In this document: positions 1 to 6,661 of the stretch, piece after piece | Position numbering within the stretch: position 1 is the first letter of the stretch | Layout: every line of letters begins with the position of its first letter | DNA from: Cyanobacteria bacterium UBA2566 | Lineage (GTDB): Bacteria; Cyanobacteriota; Cyanobacteriia; Cyanobacteriales; Desertifilaceae | Direction: 5' to 3' | DNA length: 19,434 nt | Assembly: GCA_002340255.1 (NCBI GenBank) | Contig: DDLS01000149.1 | Coordinates: forward strand, 1 to 19,434 | Notes under the pieces: model-generated | Told to the model about the DNA's origin: nothing | Databases searched by the model: none | The model's input: the letters and a program-made list of their open reading frames with translations, nothing else | Made by a program: the position numbers and the translations under genes

Positions 1-70
1 GACTCGAACTCTCATACCCGAAGGTGCCACATTTTGAGTGTGGTGCGTCTACCAATTTCGCCATCCGCCC
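1..70 (-). tRNA. tRNA-Leu (anticodon CAA), 3' end cut off by the window edge
   Basis: Read on the minus strand from position 70, the sequence gives an acceptor 5' strand GGGCGGA, a D-arm containing TTGGTAGAC, an anticodon stem CCACA/TGTGG closing the loop CTCAAAA (anticodon CAA, decoding UUG), a long variable arm typical of class II tRNAs, and the start of the T-arm (GAGTTCGAGTC). The long variable arm and the anticodon both say leucine. The acceptor 3' strand lies beyond the window start, so the gene is incomplete here. Its first 22 bases are also the last codons and stop of the upstream M48 protease gene. Confidence 0.93.
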
Positions 71-924
71 TTGGGGACACTTTTAAGATTATAGCCTATT
101 TTTAGAGTTTGCAACAGGTTTTCATAATCTTGGGTACTTGCCCATCGATCCACTTCCCTAGCGCGGAGTACGGGAACTGGGTGAGTGAGTTCAGCATTTT
201 GTGCTTGTTTGAGCAGTTGACCCAGTTCGCTATCATCAATTTGATCGTAGGCACGGGCTTGGTCAATAAAGGCATCTAAGTTAAGTTGGGGAGCAAGAGA
301 GGGCGATCCACCCGCAAGTTTCATTAAGACGGACATGACGGTTCTGGGATTTTGGCTCACTAAGAGGGCGGAGCGATCGCAGGAAAATTCCGCACATCTT
401 ACCCATTCCATTAACTGGGTTTGCAGTTGTTGAGCCATGAGGCTTCCCCAGGCGGGGACTAAACTAGCTCCGAGTACCATCAAATTCGCTAACGTCAGGT
501 ATACCCCATGGTCGCATTTGAGATGGCCTAACTCATGGGCAATAACGGCTTGAATTTCTTCAGGGGTGAGTAGTTCAATGAGGGAGGTATGAACAACCAT
601 GAATGGTTGTCGTCCTCGCATGGCGAAGGTATAGGCATTAGGAACCGGATGTTGCTTGATGTAGAGTTGGGGCGGTTCGAGGTCTAAGATTCGACTGGCT
701 TCTAGGAGTAACTGGTGTAAATGGGGCAGTTGGCGATCGCTCACCAAAATACTTGAGGCAATATTATCCAAATAGAAATACTTTTCCCCCAGTGGAGCGA
801 GTAAATTACGGATGACCATATCCAGTCCGGGCAGTTGCTTGAGCGCTTGTGTCGCTTCTCGATCCAGGGGATGACGGAAATGATCGGCTTTAAGCCCCCT
901 TAAAATCAGTTTTGATAACTCCAT
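49..924 (-). CDS. M48 family zinc metallopeptidase
   Basis: A 291-residue member of the HtpX/Ste24-like M48 peptidase family. The zinc-binding HExxH motif is HELGH at residues 130-134 (in AVIAHELGHLKCDH), and the third ligand is probably E179 in CAEFSCDR. Hydrophobic stretches around 143-162 suggest membrane association. I start at the ATG at 924 rather than an upstream in-frame TTG at 936; neither has a clear Shine-Dalgarno, but the ATG gives the MELSKL... start that I expect for cyanobacterial relatives. The last 22 bases, including the TAG stop, overlap the tRNA-Leu gene on the same strand, and the tRNA promoter also lies inside the CDS. The substrate is unknown; housekeeping or stress proteolysis is the family expectation. 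Confidence 0.88.
   Translation of the reverse strand: MELSKLILRGLKADHFRHPLDREATQALKQLPGLDMVIRNLLAPLGEKYFYLDNIASSILVSDRQLPHLHQLLLEASRILDLEPPQLYIKQHPVPNAYTFAMRGRQPFMVVHTSLIELLTPEEIQAVIAHELGHLKCDHGVYLTLANLMVLGASLVPAWGSLMAQQLQTQLMEWVRCAEFSCDRSALLVSQNPRTVMSVLMKLAGGSPSLAPQLNLDAFIDQARAYDQIDDSELGQLLKQAQNAELTHPVPVLRAREVDRWASTQDYENLLQTLKIGYNLKSVPKGGWRNW
88..114 (-). promoter_or_regulatory. Probable sigma70-type promoter of the tRNA-Leu gene, inside the protease coding sequence
   Basis: On the minus strand there is a perfect -10 hexamer TATAAT (93 to 88) preceded after 15 bases by TTGCAA (114 to 109), a 4/6 match to the -35 consensus. Transcription would start near 81, about ten bases before the mature tRNA end at 70. 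The spacer is short, but the -10 match and its position are good. It lies wholly within the last coding part of the M48 protease gene. Confidence 0.5.
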
Positions 925-1004
925 AGAACACTTCAAGTTTCACAATTAGGGAATTGAGCTGAATGCACAGAATCAATTTCCCAATTATTGTAGCAACAAT
1001 TGCC

Positions 1005-1032
1005 AAAAGGGGGCTGAATCTTCAACCCCCTT
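1005..1032 (-). terminator. Intrinsic-terminator-like hairpin downstream of the DUF2949 gene
   Basis: Perfect 7-bp stem AAGGGGG (1007-1013)/CCCCCTT (1026-1032) with a 12-base loop. On the minus strand the stem is followed by TTTT (complement of 1005-1008) and then GGC. It sits between the DUF2949 stop at 1153 and the M48 start at 924, so it would end transcription of the DUF2949 gene before the protease gene. The U-tract is short. Confidence 0.5.
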
Positions 1033-1152
1033 CTGGATGGTGAGCCTTTTCAGGATGTGCCGAAAAAGCGTGATCCAGGAATTAATTAAAATCTGTTTGA
1101 GAGCAATGATAAAATCCTAGCCTCCATAGTTTGATTCAACTTGACTCAATCT

Positions 1153-1359
1153 CTAGGCGGTTTCGAGCCAATCAAAGATTTGATCGAGTTGCTCTAAAGT
1201 GACTAAACCGTATTGCCACAACACCATAGGTAAGGGGCCGGGATCGTGCTCGCATTGTCTCATTGCTAAGGAGATTGAAGAAGAAGAGATCGATAACTCG
1301 TCTTGTAAAAATCGAATTAGTTTGGCGTAGCTTCCGGGGGACATAATCAAATTTTTCAC
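1153..1359 (-). CDS. DUF2949 domain-containing small protein
   Basis: A 68-residue protein matching the cyanobacterial DUF2949 family, which I recognise from the conserved C-terminal half: LPMVLWQYGLVTLEQLDQIF followed by DWL. Its function is unknown. It is soluble, acidic and probably all-helical. The start given is a GTG at 1359; an ATG at 1344 (MSPGSY...) is an alternative. A GAGGTG stretch overlaps the GTG and would lie 12 bases before the ATG, so the start is undecided. A weak ORF lies 38 bases upstream on the same strand, and a terminator-like hairpin follows downstream. Confidence 0.85.
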   Translation of the reverse strand: MKNLIMSPGSYAKLIRFLQDELSISSSSISLAMRQCEHDPGPLPMVLWQYGLVTLEQLDQIFDWLETA

Positions 1360-1397
1360 CTCATTGTCTTAAAAGTGTATTGTGAAATCAGAATTTG

Positions 1398-1598
1398 TTA
1401 ATTGGGTGGTGGGGGAGTCAGTTTATATTCTGTCCCCATCGTACAAGGATAAATCAAGAGGTTTAATCCCTGATGTGATCTTCTCCCATCTTGAAATAGG
1501 ATCTCGATCACATTCTGACCAAAGGTAAGAGTCTGATAAACCGGATTTAAAGTTCCGGGGGATCTGGACGGTTCTGAGCGCAGCTTGACCCGTTTCAC
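1398..1598 (-). CDS. Small hypothetical protein, weakly supported
   Basis: A 66-residue open frame starting with GTG at 1598 and with no visible Shine-Dalgarno. I do not recognise the family. The middle (QTLTFGQNVIEILFQDGRRS) could form beta strands, and the C-terminus is proline-rich (LTPPPPN). It lies 38 bases upstream of the DUF2949 gene on the same strand and could be co-transcribed with it. It contains no membrane segment or known motif. It could equally be a chance ORF. Confidence 0.35.
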   Translation of the reverse strand: MKRVKLRSEPSRSPGTLNPVYQTLTFGQNVIEILFQDGRRSHQGLNLLIYPCTMGTEYKLTPPPPN

Positions 1599-1749
1599 TA
1601 GATCTTTGGATATTGATTATAACTTTATTAGGGTTTAAGTTCCTAACTCTATCAAATCTTTACGGTTTTGTAAACCCTTTTACAGAATTTTAACGGGTTT
1701 TGCCTTTGGGGATCAACTCTGAGCCATAGAGATTGGAGACTAAACGAGC

Positions 1750-1771
1750 AAAAACCCTTGACCCGTAAGGG
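1750..1771 (-). terminator. Intrinsic terminator of the clpS-to-DUF192 operon
   Basis: On the minus strand CCCTT (1771-1767), a 7-base loop, AAGGG (1759-1755) and then a run of five T (complement of 1750-1754). The stem is short (5 bp) but the U-tract is in the right place. It lies 65 bases beyond the DUF192 stop at 1836, where the minus-strand cluster 4322-1836 would need to end. Confidence 0.55.
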
Positions 1772-1835
1772 ATCTAGAAACAGATTGAAGAAGGGGGAGG
1801 GAGGAGGGAAGAATCGACAGTTGTGTTCTGTATAT

Positions 1836-2462
1836 TTAGAGAGAATCTAAAAACTGAATCTCAAGACGATCGCCCACTTGTAGACCTAACTCTGCTGCTC
1901 GTCCAGAGCGCAACTCAATCACCTGATTGACCGGTTCATTCGGGCCATAAACGGGACACGAAGCTGTGTTACAAGGAGGAACAGAAGCAGCGATCGCCTT
2001 CACTTCTCCATCAAGCAAAAATATCATATCTAAGGGAACCGGGACATTTTTCATCCAAAATGTCAGGAGTCTAGAATCAGCAAATGGGAATAACATTCCC
2101 CGATTGTCCGGTAATTGTGGTCGATACATTAATCCTAAAGCTTGTTGTTCGCGAGTGCGAGCGACTTCTAGTTCAATGATTTCCCCGGCGATCGCCACTT
2201 GTGCGGAGACTTCTAACTGCTGTCCCTTGAAATTCTCCTCAGAGAGAGGATCGACAGCAAGAGGCGGAGCCGTCGATCCGGCACATCCAATCATCCCCAG
2301 ACTCAACAACAGAGCTAATCCTACCACAGCGATACTAGAGCGCTTTGACCTCTTGTAAGCTGCGTTTTGATCTTTGCTAGCTCCTTCGAAAGGGTGATTT
2401 AGGAGGATCGAGATGTACTCAATTGTAGAGGAAAATCTGGTCACTGTTCTCTTCTTTCTCAT
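1836..2462 (-). CDS. DUF192 domain-containing lipoprotein
   Basis: A 208-residue protein. A hydrophobic stretch at 43-59 ends in a lipobox-like MIGC with C60 as the putative lipidated residue, followed by a short linker and a DUF192 domain at about 84-205. Landmarks of the domain are GLMYRP, GMLFPF and FWMKNVPVPLDMIF. DUF192 is a small beta-rich domain of unknown biochemical role, often exported. The ATG at 2462 lies 2 bases after the stop of the response regulator, indicating an operon. That start leaves an unusually long 40-residue polar tail before the signal segment; there is no internal ATG, only a GTG in the hydrophobic region, so the true start is uncertain. LspA, encoded near the right end of the window, would process such lipoproteins. 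Confidence 0.85.
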   Translation of the reverse strand: MRKKRTVTRFSSTIEYISILLNHPFEGASKDQNAAYKRSKRSSIAVVGLALLLSLGMIGCAGSTAPPLAVDPLSEENFKGQQLEVSAQVAIAGEIIELEVARTREQQALGLMYRPQLPDNRGMLFPFADSRLLTFWMKNVPVPLDMIFLLDGEVKAIAASVPPCNTASCPVYGPNEPVNQVIELRSGRAAELGLQVGDRLEIQFLDSL

Positions 2463-2464
2463 TG

Positions 2465-3160
2465 CTAAGGTTCCCGCAAAACATATCCAACTCCGCGCAC
2501 CGTCTGAATGAGACGCTTTTCACCCTCATGTTCAATTTTCAGTCGTAAGTAACGGATATAGACCTCAATCACATTCGATTCTCCCATAAAGTCATATCCC
2601 CAAACTTGTTCTAAAATCTGTTCGCGGGTTAAGACATCACGGGGATGTTCTATCAAGCACTTGAGCAATTCAAATTCCTTCATCGTTAACTCGATCTCCC
2701 GTCCATCCCGAAAGGCTCTGCGAGAACCAAGATCCAAAATCAGGTCACTAAAGCGCAACTGTTCATTATTTTCCGTATCGCTTTTGATATACAGTCGCAG
2801 TCGTTCTAAAAATTCTTCTGTACGATAGGGTTTAATGAAATAATCATCTGCTCCGGACTCTAGACACGCCACCCGGTCTTCTACCGTATCTTTGGCCATT
2901 AACATTAATATCGGGGCTACAATTCCCTGTCCCCTCATTTTTTCACAAACGCTTAACCCAGAATCTCCCACTAACATGCGATCGATAATTACTAAATTGG
3001 GTTTAATCTGATCGACTTGAGTCAGACAGAGTTTTGGATCGCTTGCCACAACTGGATCGTAACCCGATTCTCGTAAGTCCAGACTCATTTTTTCAGCTAA
3101 GTTTGTATCACTCTCAATCACTAGGATACAAGGGTGAGACTCAACGACAACGGTGTTCAT
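2465..3160 (-). CDS. OmpR/PhoB-family response regulator with degenerate receiver, NblR-like
   Basis: A 231-residue DNA-binding regulator: receiver domain at about 10-125, winged-helix domain at about 135-230 ending RLIQTVRGVGYVL. The phosphoacceptor position is D60 (LVIIDRM) and the conserved lysine is K110 (FIKPY). The acidic pocket reads E16-S17-D18 where two adjacent acidic residues are usual, and the switch Thr/Ser is M88 (ILMLMAKD). This pattern recalls NblR, the nonbleaching regulator of phycobilisome degradation reported to work without normal phosphorylation. Orthology is my inference from memory, so I give no symbol. No histidine kinase is encoded nearby. It sits between the CPBP protease gene (37-base gap) and the DUF192 gene (2-base gap) in one apparent operon. 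Confidence 0.88.
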   Translation of the reverse strand: MNTVVVESHPCILVIESDTNLAEKMSLDLRESGYDPVVASDPKLCLTQVDQIKPNLVIIDRMLVGDSGLSVCEKMRGQGIVAPILMLMAKDTVEDRVACLESGADDYFIKPYRTEEFLERLRLYIKSDTENNEQLRFSDLILDLGSRRAFRDGREIELTMKEFELLKCLIEHPRDVLTREQILEQVWGYDFMGESNVIEVYIRYLRLKIEHEGEKRLIQTVRGVGYVLREP

Positions 3161-3196
3161 AAGATTCGAGGTTACCCCGTAAGGATGCCTGGTTTA

Positions 3197-4000
3197 TCAG
3201 GGATTTGAGCCTTTCAGCCGTCTTCGCGATCGCCGTCTGACCCAAAAGCCAATCCCACTGAGACATAATATTCCCATCATACCCGCTAGGGGATTTTGAT
3301 CAATACCGGTTATCCAAGGGGGAACTGTTTGTGTATATTCAATTAACTGACCCACATTAATTACATAAAATGTGGCCACTAACCCCCCGTGCAGACCAAT
3401 GGATAATCCTAATCGTCCATAGGTTGCATATTTTGCCCAAACTAGGGTTAAACCTAACAGCACCAAACCCGGAAACTGAACCCAGGTTCGCATAATTTCC
3501 CCTAAGGGTTTAATAAAGTGCAGCACGGCAAAAATAAGAGTGTTGATCCAAGCACTGCGGTTCGGGGAATAGTCCCGTTGCAGTTCACTCAGGAACCACC
3601 CGCGAAAAAATAGCTCTTCTGCACAACCGACTCCGAAGCCAATGAGAATTGCTTCTAAGATGACTTGAGCCATTGATGGGGGTAAAGGTCTCCACGTTAC
3701 CCAACCCATTAACTCTTGTATCGTAAACAATCCTAAAAGTACAGAAACAGCAATCCACAAACCAGCGAAAAACTCTAGGCGGTTTGCTCGGTTTAAGCTG
3801 ACTCCATAGTATTTGCCCAGATGGGGAATGGGATCAACCCAGCGAGACCAAACATAAACCAGCAACAGGAACTCAATGTACAAAATCCCCATCGCCAAAA
3901 TACTTTGCCAGTTAGGATCTCGAACCCAGAGATAAATAGGCAAGGCAATGGGCAACCAAACACACAAAAGCACCACCAAAAATCGGAGGATTCTTTGCAT
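3197..4000 (-). CDS. CPBP family intramembrane glutamic endopeptidase (CAAX protease-like)
   Basis: A 267-residue polytopic membrane protein of the CPBP/Abi (Rce1-like) family. Catalytic motifs are present in order: E128-E129-x3-R133 (AEELFFRGW), H161 (FAVLHF) and H204 (GLHGG). The N-terminus begins directly with a membrane helix. I choose the ATG at 4000. An in-frame TTG at 4057 would add 19 charged residues (RERKK) and overlap the clpS 3' end by 17 bases; neither start has a strong Shine-Dalgarno. It probably lies in one operon with clpS upstream and the response regulator downstream. Substrate unknown; the family includes prenyl-protein proteases and bacteriocin-immunity proteins. Confidence 0.85.
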   Translation of the reverse strand: MQRILRFLVVLLCVWLPIALPIYLWVRDPNWQSILAMGILYIEFLLLVYVWSRWVDPIPHLGKYYGVSLNRANRLEFFAGLWIAVSVLLGLFTIQELMGWVTWRPLPPSMAQVILEAILIGFGVGCAEELFFRGWFLSELQRDYSPNRSAWINTLIFAVLHFIKPLGEIMRTWVQFPGLVLLGLTLVWAKYATYGRLGLSIGLHGGLVATFYVINVGQLIEYTQTVPPWITGIDQNPLAGMMGILCLSGIGFWVRRRSRRRLKGSNP

Positions 4001-4040
4001 GGCTGGTGCTTTTTTTCTTTCTCTTATGGGGTTAGAGGTC

Positions 4041-4322
4041 TTATTCTTCTGGCTCAATGGTGCTAGTGAGTCCGTGATTATTCAGAGTTTCACAGTAAAA
4101 CTCAGCATGTTCTTGAGCGCAGGCGATCACTAAGGCTAGTCCACTATTGTGGGCTTCCATCATAATACTCACGGCCTGGGGCTGAGTTAAACTTGATACT
4201 GTTTTTAGGAGTGTTTCGACGACATACTCCATGGTGTTGAATTCATCGTTATGGAGCAGAACTCGATAACGAGGGGCAATTTTGCGAGTTGTTGACCGTT
4301 TTTCAATGGTTTCCACAGACAT
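4041..4322 (-). CDS. clpS: ATP-dependent Clp protease adaptor protein ClpS
   Basis: A 93-residue adaptor that delivers N-degron substrates to the ClpC/ClpP machine in the cytoplasm. The flexible N-terminal tail (1-17) is followed by YRVLLHNDEFNTMEYVVETL, the substrate-pocket signature. The histidine of AHNSGLALV corresponds to the conserved pocket/ClpA-contact region. Length is normal for the family. The ATG at 4322 has AGAGG eight bases upstream. It is the first gene of the minus-strand cluster; a perfect TATAAT at 4439-4434 upstream could be its -10 element, giving a leader of roughly 105 bases. Confidence 0.95.
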   Translation of the reverse strand: MSVETIEKRSTTRKIAPRYRVLLHNDEFNTMEYVVETLLKTVSSLTQPQAVSIMMEAHNSGLALVIACAQEHAEFYCETLNNHGLTSTIEPEE

Positions 4323-4637
4323 AGCTTTAGACCTCTGGTGAATGAATCAAAGGAAAGCATTTGTATTTGAGTGATTAAATGCTAAGAACTCTGATTGGCT
4401 TGATACAGCGCTCTTTGATAGACCTAAAGTGAGATTATAGCATTCCTTAGGAGGAAGTGTGACGTTTTGTTAAAGTGTTCTAGGGTAGGTATAGTGCTTT
4501 GCACTAGAGAATAGGACATACCTTGTATTACTTAGGGTCTAACCCTCCAAGCTTTACTCCATAGAAGAGAGAATCACTGTATACTAGACTTTTGAAGCTA
4601 TAACGGGTGATTAGTGATTCGCTATTCTTCAGTAACA
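4323..4637. other. Divergent intergenic region between clpS and a conserved hypothetical gene
   Basis: No gene is seen here. It holds a minus-strand TATAAT (4439-4434), a plausible clpS -10 element without a good -35; a plus-strand TATACT (4580-4585) that could serve the rightward gene; and a small perfect hairpin TAGTGC-TTT-GCACTA (4492-4506), flanked by AGGTAT (4487-4492) and ATACCT (4518-4523), which are themselves complementary. The hairpin might be an operator or a cruciform. I recognise no NtcA or LexA site here. Confidence 0.5.
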
Positions 4638-5018
4638 ATGGAGAGCCTGGACAATATCCAACCTTGTCAAATTGTATATTTAGAAGTGAACGGCGATCGC
4701 CTCTATACTGAAGTGATTCAGATTGTTATCGCGAGGGGTTTGGCTTGGGTGCGCCCTTTAATCTTGGTGAAATCAACTGAGAATGATAGCCCTCTGTTAA
4801 CGGATCTGCCCCCTTATTATGATGTACGCCAGGGCCCAGATCTCTTATGGCCAGTCCATGCATTCCATCTGGCCTTTGACACAGAAGTGATTCCTATTAT
4901 TACTCACTTAGGAGCAATGCACCCCACTGATTCTAACAGAAGTGAACACCATCAGCAGTTAAGATCCTTTATCGATCGTCTATGGAACCTTCATCAGAAC
5001 CCAGAATCAGAACACTAG
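4638..5018 (+). CDS. Conserved cyanobacterial hypothetical protein
   Basis: A 126-residue soluble protein. The N-terminal 60 residues look like a small beta domain (QIVYLEVNGDRLYTEVIQIV, then AWVRPLILV), with a helical C-terminal tail (about 95-126). I know this general type from cyanobacteria but not its function. I prefer the ATG at 4638 (MESLDNIQPC) to an in-frame GTG at 4614, because the sequence from MESL looks like the conserved start; neither has a clear Shine-Dalgarno. It ends tail to tail with the next gene, the two stop codons sharing the CTAG at 5015-5018. It diverges from clpS. Confidence 0.65.
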   Translation: MESLDNIQPCQIVYLEVNGDRLYTEVIQIVIARGLAWVRPLILVKSTENDSPLLTDLPPYYDVRQGPDLLWPVHAFHLAFDTEVIPIITHLGAMHPTDSNRSEHHQQLRSFIDRLWNLHQNPESEH

Positions 5019-5209
5019 GGGTTAGAAACCAATTGAATACGCCCTTCATCCATTTCGCTCATCAACAATTCTAGGGCTTCATAATCGACATCGGAAATAT
5101 GGCCTAAGCGTGTTAATTCGGCATTAATGGCATTTTCTAGTTCGGGGGTGAGCCGCTTTAGGTAGAGAATCTGTTCTACTAGCCGACGGATTAAACTGGT
5201 GGGTGTCAT
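5015..5209 (-). CDS. Small conserved hypothetical protein
   Basis: A 64-residue, acidic, probably all-helical protein (EQILYLKRLTPELENAINAE, then LMSEMDEG). No known catalytic motif or membrane segment. I do not recognise a named family. The ATG at 5209 has GAGG eight bases upstream, which supports a translated gene. Its stop overlaps the stop of the convergent gene by four bases (CTAG). A perfect 9-bp inverted repeat lies about 60-95 bases upstream of its start and could be an operator. Confidence 0.7.
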   Translation of the reverse strand: MTPTSLIRRLVEQILYLKRLTPELENAINAELTRLGHISDVDYEALELLMSEMDEGRIQLVSNP

Positions 5210-5267
5210 GATTGAACCTCACTTTTTTGATATACCTCTAGTTAACTGTCAATATCTAGGCTCAGAT

Positions 5268-5304
5268 GTGATCGAATTAGTGCAAATTAAGTGACTTCGA
5301 TCAC
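5268..5304. repeat. Perfect 9-bp inverted repeat in a divergent intergenic region
   Basis: GTGATCGAA (5268-5276) and TTCGATCAC (5296-5304) are exact reverse complements separated by 19 bases, so the arm centres lie about 28 bases apart, near three helical turns. It lies between a leftward gene starting at 5209 and a rightward gene starting near 5474. The geometry suits a dimeric or paired regulator site; the regulator is unknown. No T-tract follows, so terminator function is unlikely. Confidence 0.5.
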
Positions 5305-5473
5305 CAAATGCTGGGGATCATGAGGGATCAAGGTTTAGCCAGATCGATTGGTTAAAGTAATGATACCTATAAGAGAAGTCCTGAAGCTGGGTAACTCTCA
5401 AGGGAATGCTTTTAAAATTTGAGTGGGGAGGACACAGAGACACGGAGAATGGAATAATTTTAAAGGGACGGTT

Positions 5474-5725
5474 GTGCAAGAAATAGAACAAGAGAAATGG
5501 TCAGTAATGGATTGGATTAGTTGGTTTGATTTATCCATTGAACCAAGATACTGGTTTTGGTGGGATGCAATTATTCAAGACTCCAATACTCTATTCATTG
5601 CTGTTCAAGTAATAGATTACACAATTCCATCTGATGCTCTCAATAACCATTTGAGAGCATCTGGTGCAATCAATATTGAAGAAACATCGGATGAAATGTT
5701 AGCTGAATTAGGGGTGAATTTATAG
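5474..5725 (+). CDS. Small tryptophan-rich hypothetical protein
   Basis: An 83-residue acidic protein with a cluster of aromatics (MDWISWFDLSIEPRYWFWW; six Trp in roughly 25 residues) and an acidic C-terminal part (NIEETSDEMLAELGVNL). I do not recognise a family. I choose the GTG at 5474, preceded by AAGGGA at about six bases; an ATG at 5507 (MDWISW) is the alternative. The open frame extends to a GTG at 5423, but that stretch is encoded by GACACAGAGACACGGAGA, which resembles short repeats common in cyanobacterial intergenic DNA, so I exclude it. It converges with the Uma2 gene 36 bases away. It could be a small immunity- or adaptor-like protein, but nothing proves this. Confidence 0.5.
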   Translation: MQEIEQEKWSVMDWISWFDLSIEPRYWFWWDAIIQDSNTLFIAVQVIDYTIPSDALNNHLRASGAINIEETSDEMLAELGVNL

Positions 5726-5761
5726 GTTTAAGATTATTTTGTGATTTGTACTCTGAAGAAA

Positions 5762-6505
5762 CTACAATAGAGCATCGGGATCGATATTTAATTGTTTTAG
5801 TTTCTCGCGTAGCTGTTGTAAATCCAATTCGGCGCGATCGGCTCTATCGCTTTCTAGTTCTTTTTCTTGACGTTCCTTCTCTAGCTCTCGTTCAGCACTT
5901 TCTGCTCTCTCCTCTGGAGTCGGATAGCGATCGCCATTCTCATCATACCAATAGAGCCATTCTCTGGTAATGCCTTGATAAGTCCCTCGATCTCTACCGA
6001 TACCTAAATTCAGTTGGGATAACCCTATCGGTTCCCCAGGTAATAATTGATATTTACCTCCCTCAAGTTGATAAACCTCTAGCTTCTGTTTCTTTTTCCG
6101 TAGGGGATTATAAATTACATAGTAGAGAACTCCCAGTTGAGCATACTTTTGTTTTTTCTCAACATATTCTCCCCTTGGTGTTTTTGAGACTACCTCTAAC
6201 ACTAAAGTCGGCACTTGTTGCTCTTCCCAAAGAACATAAGATAAGCGTAAACCTTCATCAATGATTCTGGGCACACCGATACTCAAAAATCCATCGGGGA
6301 CAATTGCGAGTTGGTTTGGATCGGTGTAAACTCCCATATCTACCCCAAAAAACCAATCCATGCGCTCTGACCAAATAGAGGCCAACATTGCTTTGAGGAG
6401 AGTGGGGATTAAATCTTGCAGTTCGTTATCCACAGGGGTTTCATCTGAGTCGGGTAAATCTTGAGCTGAGGGCAAGTAATCTCTAGGATAGGATTTGAGT
6501 TGCAT
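5762..6505 (-). CDS. Uma2 family (DUF820) restriction-endonuclease-fold protein
   Basis: A 247-residue member of the Uma2/DUF820 family, abundant in cyanobacteria and of unresolved function. The PD-(D/E)xK-like core is visible: D71 in VPDG, E104 in LVLEVVSKTP, and lysines in KKQKYAQLGVLYYVIYNP. The C-terminal 50 residues form a highly charged predicted coiled coil (EERAESAERELEKERQEKEL), a common tail in this family. I choose the ATG at 6505, giving MQLKSYPRDYLP; an in-frame TTG at 6550 would add 15 residues encoded across a HIP1 site. It converges with the small Trp-rich gene and diverges from the radical SAM gene. Confidence 0.85.
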   Translation of the reverse strand: MQLKSYPRDYLPSAQDLPDSDETPVDNELQDLIPTLLKAMLASIWSERMDWFFGVDMGVYTDPNQLAIVPDGFLSIGVPRIIDEGLRLSYVLWEEQQVPTLVLEVVSKTPRGEYVEKKQKYAQLGVLYYVIYNPLRKKKQKLEVYQLEGGKYQLLPGEPIGLSQLNLGIGRDRGTYQGITREWLYWYDENGDRYPTPEERAESAERELEKERQEKELESDRADRAELDLQQLREKLKQLNIDPDALL

Positions 6506-6661
6506 AAGCTGAACCGGGGTTTCTCTTGATTTTATCGCGATCGCTCTCAAACCTAAAAGACAGGCGAATCGTTCCTACGATATCCTAGAGGTTTGTACGA
6601 TCACTCCCACTGACGGCGTAATCGTCATATCGAGAACACAGATTATACGAGAGGTGAACTT

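Noticed and set aside
1664..1703. GGTTT/AAACC and AAACCC/GGGTTT inverted repeats upstream of the small ORF at 1398-1598
   Set aside because: Short, low-complexity, mutually overlapping pairs in AT-rich sequence, with no gene ending nearby on the strand where they could terminate.
5746..5970. Plus-strand 74-residue ORF over the 3' end of the Uma2 gene
   Set aside because: It lies entirely against the coding frame of a well-recognised Uma2 protein, has no ribosome binding site and no recognisable sequence; it is a shadow frame.
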